Source of the DNA: Morella rubra
Lineage: Eukaryota > Streptophyta > Magnoliopsida > Fagales > Myricaceae
DNA length: 64,000 nt
Direction: 5' to 3'
Assembly: GCA_003952965.2 (NCBI GenBank)
Contig: CM025855.1
Coordinates: forward strand, 28,910,502-28,974,501
The number at the start of each line of letters is the position of its first letter. Position 1 is the first letter of the stretch. Of this stretch, positions 1 through 9,884 are shown in pieces. Both the position numbers and the translations under genes were made by a program. Under the pieces are notes generated by a model, which was not told the origin of the DNA, made no database searches, and saw nothing but the letters and a program-made list of their open reading frames with translations.

Positions 1-2820
1 CGGAGCATTCCAACAACGCGCTCGCACTATAAATTCTTACTAATGCGGATCTGCAGGGATTTCTGTTTTTTTGTTTTTTATAAAGCTAGCATTAAGCGCA
101 TAATGAGGAACTTACCTATTTCTACTAAGATTTGAAGTCTTGATCAATGATAAGTAATTAATTAATTAATTAGTCTAAAAGTCTCAAGTACTCGGATTAA
201 AATTAAAAAACTACCTAAAACCCATGAGCCGAATAACACAACGGACTCACCAAACAAAAATTATATCTAGCCTTTAAAAATAAAAATTAGGGAATCTAAT
301 CTCTTTAGGTGAAACAAAAAAAGATTCTAGATGTCTCCGCCTAAAATGTTCCCTAATTGAAACAATTCTAAAACTGTACAATTTCGAAAGACTCAGTAAG
401 GGTTTATCAGCAGTAAGGTTAATGCATGTCTTGCATAATCAATGCATATTGATGCTTGCAAATGAATGTGACAATTACTGCATATGTACTTTATCTTGAT
501 CTTAAAAATTTCTTGCTTGAAAATATTTCTTTCTTGGTTTGGCTACTTATCACGCTCCATTTTACCCCTGAAGTCGGGGTTGTGCGTTCCCTCGGAACTA
601 TTCCTTTTTCCCTTGGGAACAAATGTCATTTGGTTGAGCTAGCCCTTGATGTGGCCTAGGCATGATTGCTATCACCTTGGAGGTTTACACCTTCTTGCGA
701 GCATCCTTCTGTGTGATTGCAATACCTCGGGAACTACCTATCCTTCTCTCATTCGTCCTTCGGTGTGAGTGCCTTAGGGAATCTCATCCTTCTCATTCGT
801 TCTTCGGAGTGGATGTCCTATCTATGGTAGTACCGACCATCTTATTAGCCCTTTAATTGACTTTGATAAACACTTACATTTTTCATTTGCCAAAAACTTA
901 TGCAAATGCTCATGTCATGCTTGATAATGACTTGATAATGAGAAATCATAATACTTCTGAGAAATCATATTTACTCCAAAACGCTTTCATTGCACAAAAA
1001 TTTCTTTTTCATTCAACAAAATCATCCAAATGCTCGTTCATGCCATGACTTATATGCTTATTCATTTTACCTTTCATCATTGTATCATTTTTTCGGAAAA
1101 ACGTAAGTTTATACTTACAAATTCCACTTATGCGTCCTCCATCCACATTGAGCCTACAATTGAATTCACCTTACTACAAAGTTAGTTCAATAGGCCTACT
1201 AAAATTTAGTCGACGTCCATTTATCACTCAATTACTCATAATCTATAACAAATACACCAATTGTTTCGCGTATTACAATATTACCTTTAATATCAATTCT
1301 TCATAAGGTGCCTATAACGAAATTGTTCTTAAAATGCCAAAGCCTAAAAAATTCCTAAAAAATTTTCAAACATAAGGATGATAGGAATAATTACAAATAA
1401 GGTTAGCTCATTATATCTACTCAAACCTGAAAATACAAAAATGCGAGCGGACTCAAAGGGGGAGCCGACATGTCGAATCCAATTTCAAATTAAAATCATT
1501 CAAATTTGGCTCCTGAAATTTATTCTGAAAATTACATCTCTAGGTAATAGCTTAAAAGTTACAAATATTGTCTAAAATTTTTACAAACACTCCTTATTGG
1601 GCAAACCTACATTACGAAATGCTGTCGCCTACAATTCCAGCTCGGCCCTATTTTTAAAATACTATAACCTTCATTTTACCATGAATCACACAAAATTTAT
1701 CTTAAATGTCATCCTCATTTCATAAACCTTAAAATCACAAAAATTTACCTCATAAAATTTTGACTTAAACTTAAATCCTTCAAACCTCATAAAATTTGGA
1801 CTTAAAATAATAGGCTAAAATTCCGGACGTGCAAGAGAGCTCAGCTTGACGTCCCCTTAACAACTTGACAATCCGGGCCTCGATAACAATTCGGTAATCA
1901 TCTCAAGGTATGCTTAAAATCTTGGCCTAAAATTTTCCTACGATTAGGATCCTATTACAACAGATCCTCTTAAAGGATCAAACAAAGCACAAATATACTC
2001 CTAGTTCGACACTCCAATTTCAAGTCTTAAATTTCAGCAACAGCAATGATCTTCTCAACCTTATTTAATCTCTTCATGTCACAACCAACAAAACAAAGGC
2101 TAATTCTCCATGTTAGCCATCAATTCATCCAAGACTCCTCTTAACAACTCCCATAAGTTAACAACAAAACCATGATTCCATTTCTCTTCTAAAACTATTG
2201 CGATTACCCATATATTTTGGGCTTTATAAAACAATAGGGTGCATTATTGATCTCATAAGCTCAAATCTGAACATTTACATCTAATATTAGGGCTTTATGG
2301 TTCTCCTAACTAACATGCATATTCTAACACTCTCAAGCCAATTTTTCAAATTTGGCCATACCCACACCAACCGATTTAGCCATCTTTTAAGCTTTTTATC
2401 AAACCTTAACACATTCATAAATAAATTTCCTTAGAATGATTTTCCTTTTAATCTGGCCATCTTATCAAATCTTAGGGTTCAGAATGGTTACCCTTAAATA
2501 TTTCCAAAATCTGGCAATACTAAACACCTAAGATGTAAGATCTAACTAGAAAACAACCTAGCAAAATCAGCAAAACCAAACCAAGAATTACAAAGAAAGC
2601 AGGAACCTAATAGAGAAACAATTTTTAGAGAAGCAAAGAATGGGAGCCGGATTTTACTGATTATGTTTCTCCCTTTACTTCTTTTCTTACCTGCCTTCTT
2701 TCTTCTTTTCTTCTTCTTCTTCCTTCTTTGGTGGGTGTCTTAGGCAAGTGCAATGTGCGGTTTTTCTGGGGCAAGGGGAGTGAAAACGCAAAAATAGCAA
2801 AGGGGTTTAATTGGCTTTTT

Positions 2821-2874
2821 GGGGGGGGGGGGGGGGGAAAGAAATTGCCTTTTGGGGGGGGGGGGGGGGGGGGG
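2821..2874. repeat. Two long poly-G runs (G17 and G21)
   Basis: Seventeen consecutive G (2821-2837) and twenty-one consecutive G (2854-2874) are separated by 16 bases; each run is preceded by T4 or more or T3 and followed by AAA. They lie in a strand-asymmetric block: CT-rich before and after on the plus strand, so purine-rich on the minus strand. Such runs can form G-quadruplexes, but exact lengths are unreliable in sequencing. Confidence 0.9.
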
Positions 2875-3104
2875 AAAAGACTTCCCTTCACGTGATTACC
2901 CCTCCTTTCCTGATTCACCTTTTCTTTTTTTCTTTTTTTTTTTCTTTCCTTTTATTTTCCTACCATATATTATATTAATCCCATTCTAAACCCTATTTCT
3001 ATCACAATTTTCAAGGTTAAAGCCTAATTAAATTCTTGCCAACTTCCAATTACAAATATTCAGTAATATTATTAAGGGCATATTAATCTTTACCATTAAT
3101 TAAA

Positions 3105-3340
3105 ATAATTAGCCTAAAATAATTAGTCTAATTAATCTCAATTACTCAACGTTAATTAAAATAATTTAAAATAATTATAATTAATCTCAATTACTCAAAA
3201 TTTAACAATTACAAATAATTAGCCTAAATAATTAGCCTAATTAATCTCAATTACTCAAACCTTAACAATTACAAATAATTAGCCTAAAATAATTAGCCTA
3301 ATTAATCTCAATTACTCAAACCTTAACAATTACAAATAGT
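3105..3340. repeat. AT-rich tandem repeat, about 60-bp unit, 3 to 4 copies
   Basis: A unit containing AATTAGCCTAATTAATCTCA followed by ATTACTCAAACCTTAACAAT is repeated head to tail. The last two copies are nearly identical and the earlier ones have short deletions. It is a minisatellite with no coding potential. Confidence 0.85.
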
Positions 3341-3598
3341 ATAGCATTTAAACCCTAGCTTATTAACAATTGCAAATAATATAACATTTAAATCCTAGCT
3401 TAAAACTCATGGCTTAAAACTCATAAAACGCTAGGGGAAAATTCCACCTAGACATAACGTTAGATTAATCTCCCCATACATGCCTCTCTCAAAAATTAGA
3501 GTAATAATAATAATTAGAGCAATACAATTTGAGCAATACAACTTAAGGAGTCATAATTCTTTTAAAATGAAAGAAATAAATAAGGTTGGGGTCTCACA

Positions 3599-5118
3599 TC
3601 ATAAATGAGATGTATGGGCGTTGATATAAGACATGCATACTTAACTTGTACGTGGAAAGGAATATTTTAGGGGTAAACTCATAGTTAGCCCCCTATATTT
3701 AGGCAAAAATCAAGTTGCTACTCTTATTTTTCAATCCAACAATTTGAGACCCATAACTTTCAAAACCTATCAATCTTCGCCTCCGTCTAAATTAGACGTT
3801 AAATCAAACGAAAAAGTATAAAAAATGACCAAAATGCCCCTCCAAAATAAAATTAATAAAAAAATTCATTAAAAATAAAAAATGATATTTTTTTAAAAAA
3901 ATAATATTTTTAAATAAAACTATTGAAAATCTATTTCAATAATCTATTTATTTTTAATTTATTTCTTAAATTTTTATTATTTTTATTTATTTTTTAAAAT
4001 TTAGTCTTGGAGGGGCATTTTGATCATTTTGCATGATTTTCCGTCGGATTTAACACCTAATTTAGACGGGGGCTAAATTGATAGGTTTTCAAAAGTTATG
4101 GGTCTCAAATTGTTGGATTGAAAAATAAGGGTAGAACTTGATTTTTGCCCAAACATAAGGGGCTAACTATGAGTTTTACCCCAGTATTTTAATGTTCAAC
4201 TATGGTTAAGGTGTTGCATATCATGAATGATATGTATGGGCGTTGACATGAGACATGCATATTTAATGTAATACTGTGAAGATGTGACAGTATAGGCACA
4301 AGAGGTTGTGTTCACTTGTTGTGACATTTTGGCCTCTCCGTCACATGCGGAAAGATGCTTTGTTAGGATAACTCACTTCTGAGAGTTTGAGGCCGTATTG
4401 TGCTCTAGGAGTACTGCTGCAAAGATACAGAAGGTTACTTGTAACCCATCACTCTGGCCAAGTGATTCACTCTGGGAGTGAGAGTAATAATGATCAAGAA
4501 TGGTAAAAAGGAAAAGATTACTTTTGAGAAAACTGAGTCTTTTCATTTACTTTCTTATTCTATTGAGATTTTATTGTTGAACGGATTTTTTTAAATTCTT
4601 TTATTTTATCTGTTATTCTGTTGTACTTACTGCTGGCTTTACTGAGTCATTTGGACTCACCGTTATTTGTTAAATTCTTTTAGCAGATGTCTGAAATATG
4701 TTTAGGTAAGTTTACAAAGACCATACGACATGGATGGACCATTCTGGTGTTATCATTTGTGTCTATGTCACTAATGATTTAGACGTTCTGATGGAAGACC
4801 GGGGTTATAGGTGGATTACCCCAAACTCGAATGACTATGTCAGCATGTCCGACCAACTTAAGTGACTCTGATGGCAAGGTGTAGAGGTTTTGTGTTTTGT
4901 TAGTTTTTCCGTTGTAGTGTTCTATTTGTACGACAGTATGTACATTATAAAGACGTGAGTTCTCTTTTGTAATAATTCAGTATTAATAAAAGGGGCTACT
5001 TGTGTTTTGTATAGTATCTTGTTGCTTTATCGATCTCCCATGGCCGTAACCTCAGTTCAATAGCTGTGTCCATTACTATAAGACAATGCTTGAGGTTTTC
5101 ACGATCCAGGCTATTACA
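3599..5118 (+). mobile_element. Gypsy LTR fragment (plus orientation), interrupted by a MITE
   Basis: Read on the plus strand, this matches the minus strand of 12554-13545 and of 19251-20011, the two LTRs of the gypsy element described below. It ends in GGCTATTACA at 5118, the CA end expected of an LTR. About 995 bases remain once the inserted 513-bp element and its target copy are removed. The upstream part of the LTR is missing, and what follows is not a primer binding site but a tandem array. It is therefore a solo or truncated LTR. It contains a partial internal duplication of a GAGATGTATGGGCGTTGA-like block. Confidence 0.8.
3670..4182. mobile_element. Mutator-like (MULE) MITE with long terminal inverted repeats
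   Basis: The element starts GGGGTAAACTCATAGTTAGC and ends with the near-perfect reverse complement. The arms are about 140 bp each and flank an AT-rich centre of about 230 bp with no coding capacity. It is flanked by AATATTTTA (3661-3669) and AGTATTTTA (4183-4191), a 9-bp target duplication with one mismatch, which is the MULE hallmark. The two other copies of the same LTR (around 13474 and 19945) lack the element and read straight across the site, so they serve as empty sites. It is a non-autonomous element; transposase must come from elsewhere. Confidence 0.88.
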
Positions 5119-6595
5119 CCGGTCTAACTCACAAGAGCTAAAGGCACTCCTAATGAGTACCGCCGCGACGGAAACACTTTAAGCGGCTGGTCTGACTCGT
5201 AAGTGCCAAAGGCACCCTTAACAAGTACCCTCGTCTCGAACAAGCTCCGAGCGGCAAGTATAACTCCACAGAGCCAAAGGCACCCCAAACGAGTACCCTT
5301 GCCTCTGACAAGCTTCGAGCGGCTGGTCTAACTCCATAGTACCAAGGACACCTCGGTCTAACTCCACAATGACAACAGCACCTTGGAGCAACAGTGCAAA
5401 AGGCACCACAAAGCGACATTGCCAAAGGCACCCGAACAAGTACCACCGCCTCAAATAATCTTCAAGAGGCTGGTCTAACTCACTAGTGCCAAAGGAAGCC
5501 CCAAGGACCACCCTCACCTTAGACAAGCTCCAAGCGACTGGTCTAACTCCACAGTGCCAAGGGCATTCTAAATGAGTACTCCCTCCTTGGACAAGATCCG
5601 AGCGACTAGTCTAACTCCACAGTGCCAACAACACAATGGAGAAACAATGCTAGAGGCACAACCAAGCATCAGTGCCAAAGGCACCCCAAAAGAAGCGATA
5701 GTGCTAAGGGCACCCCAATCGAGTACCCCCGCCTCAAACAAGCTCCGAGCGGCTGGTCTAACTTGAGAGTGCCAAAGGCACCCGAACAAGTACTCCCGCC
5801 TCAAACAAGCTCCGAGCGGTTGGTCTAACTCGACTGCCCGAAAGGCACCTAAACGAGTACCCCCACCTCGGACAAGCTCCAAGCAACTGGTCTAACTCAC
5901 TAGTGCCGAAGGCACCCCCAAGAACTATCCCCGCCTCAAAAAAGCTCTGAGCGACTGGCCTAACTCGACAGTGCCAGAGGCACTTCAAACGAGTACCCTA
6001 GCCTCGGAAAAGCTTTGAGCGGCTGGTCTAACACCACAATGCCAAAGGCACCCTGAACATGGCAACAATGGTAAGGGCACCCCGAACGAGTACCTCCACC
6101 TGAAACAAGCTCCGAGCGGTTGGTCTAACTCGATAGTTCCAAGGGCACTCAGAACAAGTATCCTTGCCTCAAACAATCTCTGACTTGCTAGTCTAACTCG
6201 ACAGTGCTAATGACACCACGAAGCGACAATGCCAAAGGCACTCGAAAGAGTACCACCGTCTTAGACAACCTCTGCGCGGCTGGTCTAACTCCATAGTGTC
6301 AAAGGCACCCAAACGGGTACTCCCACCTCGAACAAGCTCCGAATGTATGTTCTAACTTGACAGTGCCAAAGGCACCATGAAGTGATAGTACCAAAGGCAC
6401 CCGCAAGGAGTATTCACGCCTCAGACAAGCCTCGAGTGGCTGGTCTATCTCACAGTGCCAAAGGCACCCGCAAGGACTACCCCCTCCTCGGACAAGATCC
6501 GAGTGACTGGTCTAACTCAACAATGCCAAGGGGACCTTGAACGAATACCCCTGCCTCGAACATGCTCTAAGTAGCTGGTCTAACTCCACTGTGTA
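5119..6595. repeat. GC-rich 68-bp tandem array, about 20 units, two hairpins per unit
   Basis: The anchor phrase GGTCTAACTCCACAGTGCCA recurs about every 68 bases; some units carry an extra copy of about 35 bases around GTGCCAAAGGCAC. Two inverted repeats recur in the units: GTGCCAAAGGCAC (5-bp stem, AAA loop) and CTCGGACAAGCTCCGAG (6-bp stem, 5-base loop; a perfect example is at 6487-6503 with GAT for GCT). The unit length is not a multiple of three, so apparent open frames on the minus strand cannot run in phase through the array. Composition is far more GC-rich than its surroundings. It lies between a gypsy LTR end and a chromovirus integrase tail, so it may be an amplified internal part of a retroelement. 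I do not recognise the family. Confidence 0.9.
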
Positions 6596-6649
6596 TGAAT
6601 ACCCTCTTTTGATGAAGAAGGTAGACTGATGTTGTACTAAAAGAGAGCC

Positions 6650-6850
6650 ATCGAGCACGAGATAGTTAACAGAGGAAGAGTGAGAAGAAAGGTACGGTGA
6701 GTACTAGTCGAATGGACGGGAGTACCAAGGGATGAAGTCACTTGGGAAGATTATGATGATATAGGAGCAAGGTACCCAAGCTTTCTCCTTGAGGACAAGG
6801 ATATAATTTTCAAGAAAGGGAGAATGACAAGACCCCCACTAGTGAACTAG
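6650..6850 (+). pseudogene. Chromovirus integrase C-terminus / chromodomain remnant
   Basis: The plus frame reads VEWTGVPRDEVTWEDYDDIG, then ARYPSFLLEDKD, then FKKGRM, and stops at 6848-6850. The aromatic and charged pattern (W..VP..E.TWE....I...YP.F.LEDK) is that of the C-terminal chromodomain of plant Ty3/gypsy chromovirus integrases, which targets integration to chromatin. Upstream in the same frame a recognisable VNRGRVRRKVR is followed by an in-frame TGA near 6700. The rest of the polyprotein is missing; the tandem array takes its place. The sequence TGACAAGACCCCC begins inside the last codons, as is usual where a chromovirus coding region meets its 3' LTR. Confidence 0.72.
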
Positions 6851-7240
6851 GCCAGACGTGGTTTTTGGTCACCTTTGACATGCCATCAGCATGTTATGGC
6901 ACAAGCCACTACTTGTCTGCTAATTAAGGTATCAATCCCATTTAATTGCAGACTTGATCCTAATTTGGTGATTTTCGACATTAAAGAGTGTATATTTGCA
7001 AGATCACCCTTGGCCACTTTTTAGTCTAAATTCATTAGACATGTGCGGCTAAGACCAATTCCCACAAGAGAAGGCCTTAGCTGTGTAGCCCATGGAGGAG
7101 TACAAATACCCCCTTGGCACTAGTTTATTCATCTATCATTTTATTAAACAATTGTCTCCTTTGAGAGTTTATGGCCACGAGGTTTATCTATCAATTTGGT
7201 GTTTAAGTTGGTACTAAGTTAGATTAGGTTTTTCTTTCTT
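6825..7240 (+). mobile_element. Probable 3' LTR start of the chromovirus remnant
   Basis: The purine-rich CAAGAAAGGGAGAA (6811-6824) resembles a polypurine tract and is followed at once by TGACAAGACCCCC, a typical chromovirus LTR start. The distal end was not located; it may extend past 7240. No second copy of this LTR is in the window, so the boundary is inferred from the tract and TG alone. Confidence 0.45.
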
Positions 7241-8569
7241 TTGTGTGAGTGGTGGTCCCAAATATCAATTAACTTGGGCTACTTGAGTGACGTTCCTCAA
7301 CTTGAGGTCCTTTTACGATTAGTGGGTTCAATCCATGAACTTCACGAACGTCTAAGTCACCATTTATCGGTTACCATAACCATCTTGATAGCTTTCTTAT
7401 CAGCCATCTTCTTCCATCCATATATATTTCTTCTTTCTTTCTTTTTCTTAGGATTCTTTTGCTATTTAGCCCAAGTTCCTCTTTGGATGGTCACAAGAGT
7501 ATCATCATTGGGTCTATGTGAGCGAAACATGAGTGCTTGTGAAGGGAAACACAAGAGAAATAGACATTTGTTAGAGGACTTGACCGGGGAGCTTATCACA
7601 CATCCCCACGCACCCGACCTAGTTCTACATTTCTGGGCTGCTTCCGGCAATTTAGAGAAGCCACGCGCCTCTTGTGTGGTTCCTATTGCCTCTGGTGAAC
7701 CCAACCCCACCAAGTGGTTGCCTCTCCACCGTACGGTAAAGACGTCAGCCAGAGGGAAAGGGAAACCCTAGAGAAACTTCACACAGATGTACGGAGTGGA
7801 AAAAGGACTCCACTTTTGTGGAGAGAAAAATGATCTTTTTGTGTCCCCTTTGTGTTGATACATGTATACCTGTGACGAGCTGGTACTCAATAATGTCAAA
7901 CAAAGGGACTACGTCGGAACTACCGCTCGATCGCTTTAAAGATGCATGGAGAGTTAAGCACTCAAAACTCACTAAAAGTTAATACAGTTTTGGCATCTCT
8001 TTGTGGGAGATGTATTGCTGTGACATGGCATATAAAGATCAAAGTTTCTCCGAAGTGGCTTCAGGCGTGGTTCATGAGGTAACTTCTCGACTTGACTCCC
8101 TGACTGAGTATATAGAGTCTTTCGCTTGAATTTTTTTTTTTTTTGGCAAAATTGAATTTAAAAGGATTATTAATCCTTTTGTTGGGCAATTCTGTCATGT
8201 TCCAATCAAAGAATCTGAGACCAGAGATACCAAAATGTTGCCCAAGTTCGGTGGCAAATGTAATGAAACGATGCCAGCATGCCAATCCCGACAATCGCCA
8301 GAAATGGAAGAGGTACTTTCCCTGTTAGAGGCCATAGACACATCAAAAGTTGGAGGTATGATCCCCCTAGATCAGCCTCAAGGCTGTCTTTGCTTGTCGT
8401 GGGCACTAAAATTTTTGCAACGCTAAACGACTTGATATGTAACAATATGGAAGACCAGAGAGATCTTGTCGTGGTTATTGGGAATATATATCTTGATGAG
8501 AGAAACAGATGGTTGTGGATACTGATAGTTTATGCGGAATTAAACTAAATAAATAACATGTTTTCAACA
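7241..8569. other. No recognisable gene
   Basis: The longest open frame (7241-7771, plus, 176 residues) has one hydrophobic stretch at about residues 43-80 and no family resemblance, and may simply lie in LTR sequence. Shorter overlapping frames around 8060-8550 on both strands look like chance. A T-run lies near 8130. Confidence 0.4.
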
Positions 8570-9086
8570 AAACATCTATCAGGATTATAATTGCAATTGC
8601 AGATTCGATTACTTACCTTGATATTGTAATTCGGGAATCCACAAGTTTCAACTCGCTTCACGATCCAATCCAAAGCTCCAGCGATTCAGAATAACAATAG
8701 CAACACAAATGTCTTGCCTCCTAAGGGATTTATGTCACTCTCTCATTTAGGGATTTCTCTAATAGGTTCTGATGGCCAACCTCTTGAATATAACAGTTAT
8801 ATTTATAGGCCTTGGGAAACCCTAGAGAGAGCATGAGACATAGGATCCTTAGGGATCTCAAATTCCAGCCGTAGGATTAAACTGAAGAACTCTTCTTCTA
8901 ATAAAATTAGGGCTTCTACTAATTACAATCAAGTCCATCAACATATTGTAATTGATCCCTGAAATTTGAGATTATTGCAAATATGCCCCTTTTACATACA
9001 ATTAATTCCTTCCACCAAACTATATTCCATATGAGATATTAGGACTGGATTAATCATTTGGTTATCGAGGGCACATAATTCTAACA
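8570..9086 (-). mobile_element. Ty1/copia LTR remnant
   Basis: The order of phrases matches the better preserved copia LTR at 51691-52916: TCTGCCTCC-like block, TTAGGGATCT, CAGCNGTAGGAT, CAAGTCCATCAACATA, CATATGAG...TAGGACTGGA. It ends in GAGGGCACATAATTCTAACA at 9086, equivalent to the 5' TGTTAG end of the family read on the minus strand. Its own far end is eroded. No internal region is attached. Confidence 0.65.
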
Positions 9087-9873
9087 GATACAAGTAGAGA
9101 AGTCGTGCTCCAAGATTTCACTGTGTGGGATGATTTACCCTCTGGGTGGTTGTCGGTATACTTTCCAGATACCTTTTGAACTTACCAAATGAATGCCTAT
9201 TGTATTGATGAAGTTGTTGGACTGTCCCTGCAACGTCCCTTTTGTAAGATATTCCATTAGAATACTTGCTGCTATCTGAATCCACTTTATATGCCAAAAC
9301 ATTCAGTTGATGGATCGATTGAAGTTGAGACTTCAATATCCGTTTAGGCTGTGTCTTAATGTGAAAAAAAAAAAAAAAAAAAGGTTCTGCTGAATCTTTT
9401 AAAAATGTGTTAGAATTTGTAAAAATTTGTTGGAGTTTATTAAAATGTCGTTTTAGTTTTTAAGAAGTTATTAGACTTTGCACAAAGATAATTGTAAAAA
9501 AAAATTTGTATCACCCAAACATTGCCTTAGTCTTACTGACATTTAAGTATTTTGTTGCGCTTTTGATTTTAGCGAGTACATTATATTTTTGCTCGAGTGT
9601 TTCAGATGTGGTGACATAAGTTCTGCGTAACAGGATGTTCCCAAGTTGTAGTTATTGCTGGTTTTGTTGTTCACGAATGTCGAAACCCTCCAGTATGTTA
9701 CCGATCCCCCACTTTTTTTCTGAAAACATTGACATTCACAAGACTTCCTTTATCTCTAATCACCTCAAGCTTGCGCGATCAATAGGTTTTTTAGTTTTTA
9801 AGCAAGCATTGATTTCATAGCAGCAGTAAAATGATCCTTACACCAATTGACAACATAAATAGTAACCGAAAAC
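9087..9873. other. No recognisable gene
   Basis: This stretch holds an A-run near 9363-9381 and AT-rich unique sequence. The segment from about 9351 to 9530 has weakly complementary ends (TAGGCTGTGTCTTAATG against TAAGGCAATGTTTGGGTG) that resemble hAT MITE termini, but no 8-bp target duplication was found. Confidence 0.4.
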
Positions 9874-9884
9874 AAAAAGGAAAT

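Larger units (their letters stand above)
1..3597. other. AT-rich non-coding stretch, probably old retroelement sequence
   Basis: I see no gene here. Stop-free stretches are short and have no family resemblance. Between about 660 and 860 there are loosely repeated phrases of the type CATTCGTYCTTCGG. The stretch ends at 3598 with GGGGTCTCACA, the kind of 3' end seen on many plant gypsy LTRs, and then passes abruptly into a different LTR. This suggests that the left edge of the window is the end of another, unidentified LTR element. That reading is an inference from the ending alone; no matching LTR, PBS or PPT was found. Confidence 0.35.

Noticed and set aside
2661..2918. Minus-strand frame coding for a proline-rich protein
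   Set aside because: The proline runs come only from the poly-G tracts and the rest is low complexity; no family pattern.
3105..3340. Direct repeats considered as a CRISPR array
   Set aside because: Units are contiguous tandem repeats without unique spacers, in plant nuclear DNA.
5150..6176. Several overlapping minus-strand frames with repeated CLWHC / ELDQPLGAC phrases
   Set aside because: They are translations of the 68-bp array in different frames; 68 is not divisible by three, so no continuous repeat protein exists.
7241..7771. 176-residue plus-strand frame with a hydrophobic segment
   Set aside because: No recognisable family, it lies just after an LTR start, and an equally long antisense frame exists. 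Left unassigned.
9351..9530. Possible hAT-type MITE
   Set aside because: Terminal similarity is weak (about 11 of 17) and no 8-bp target duplication was found.
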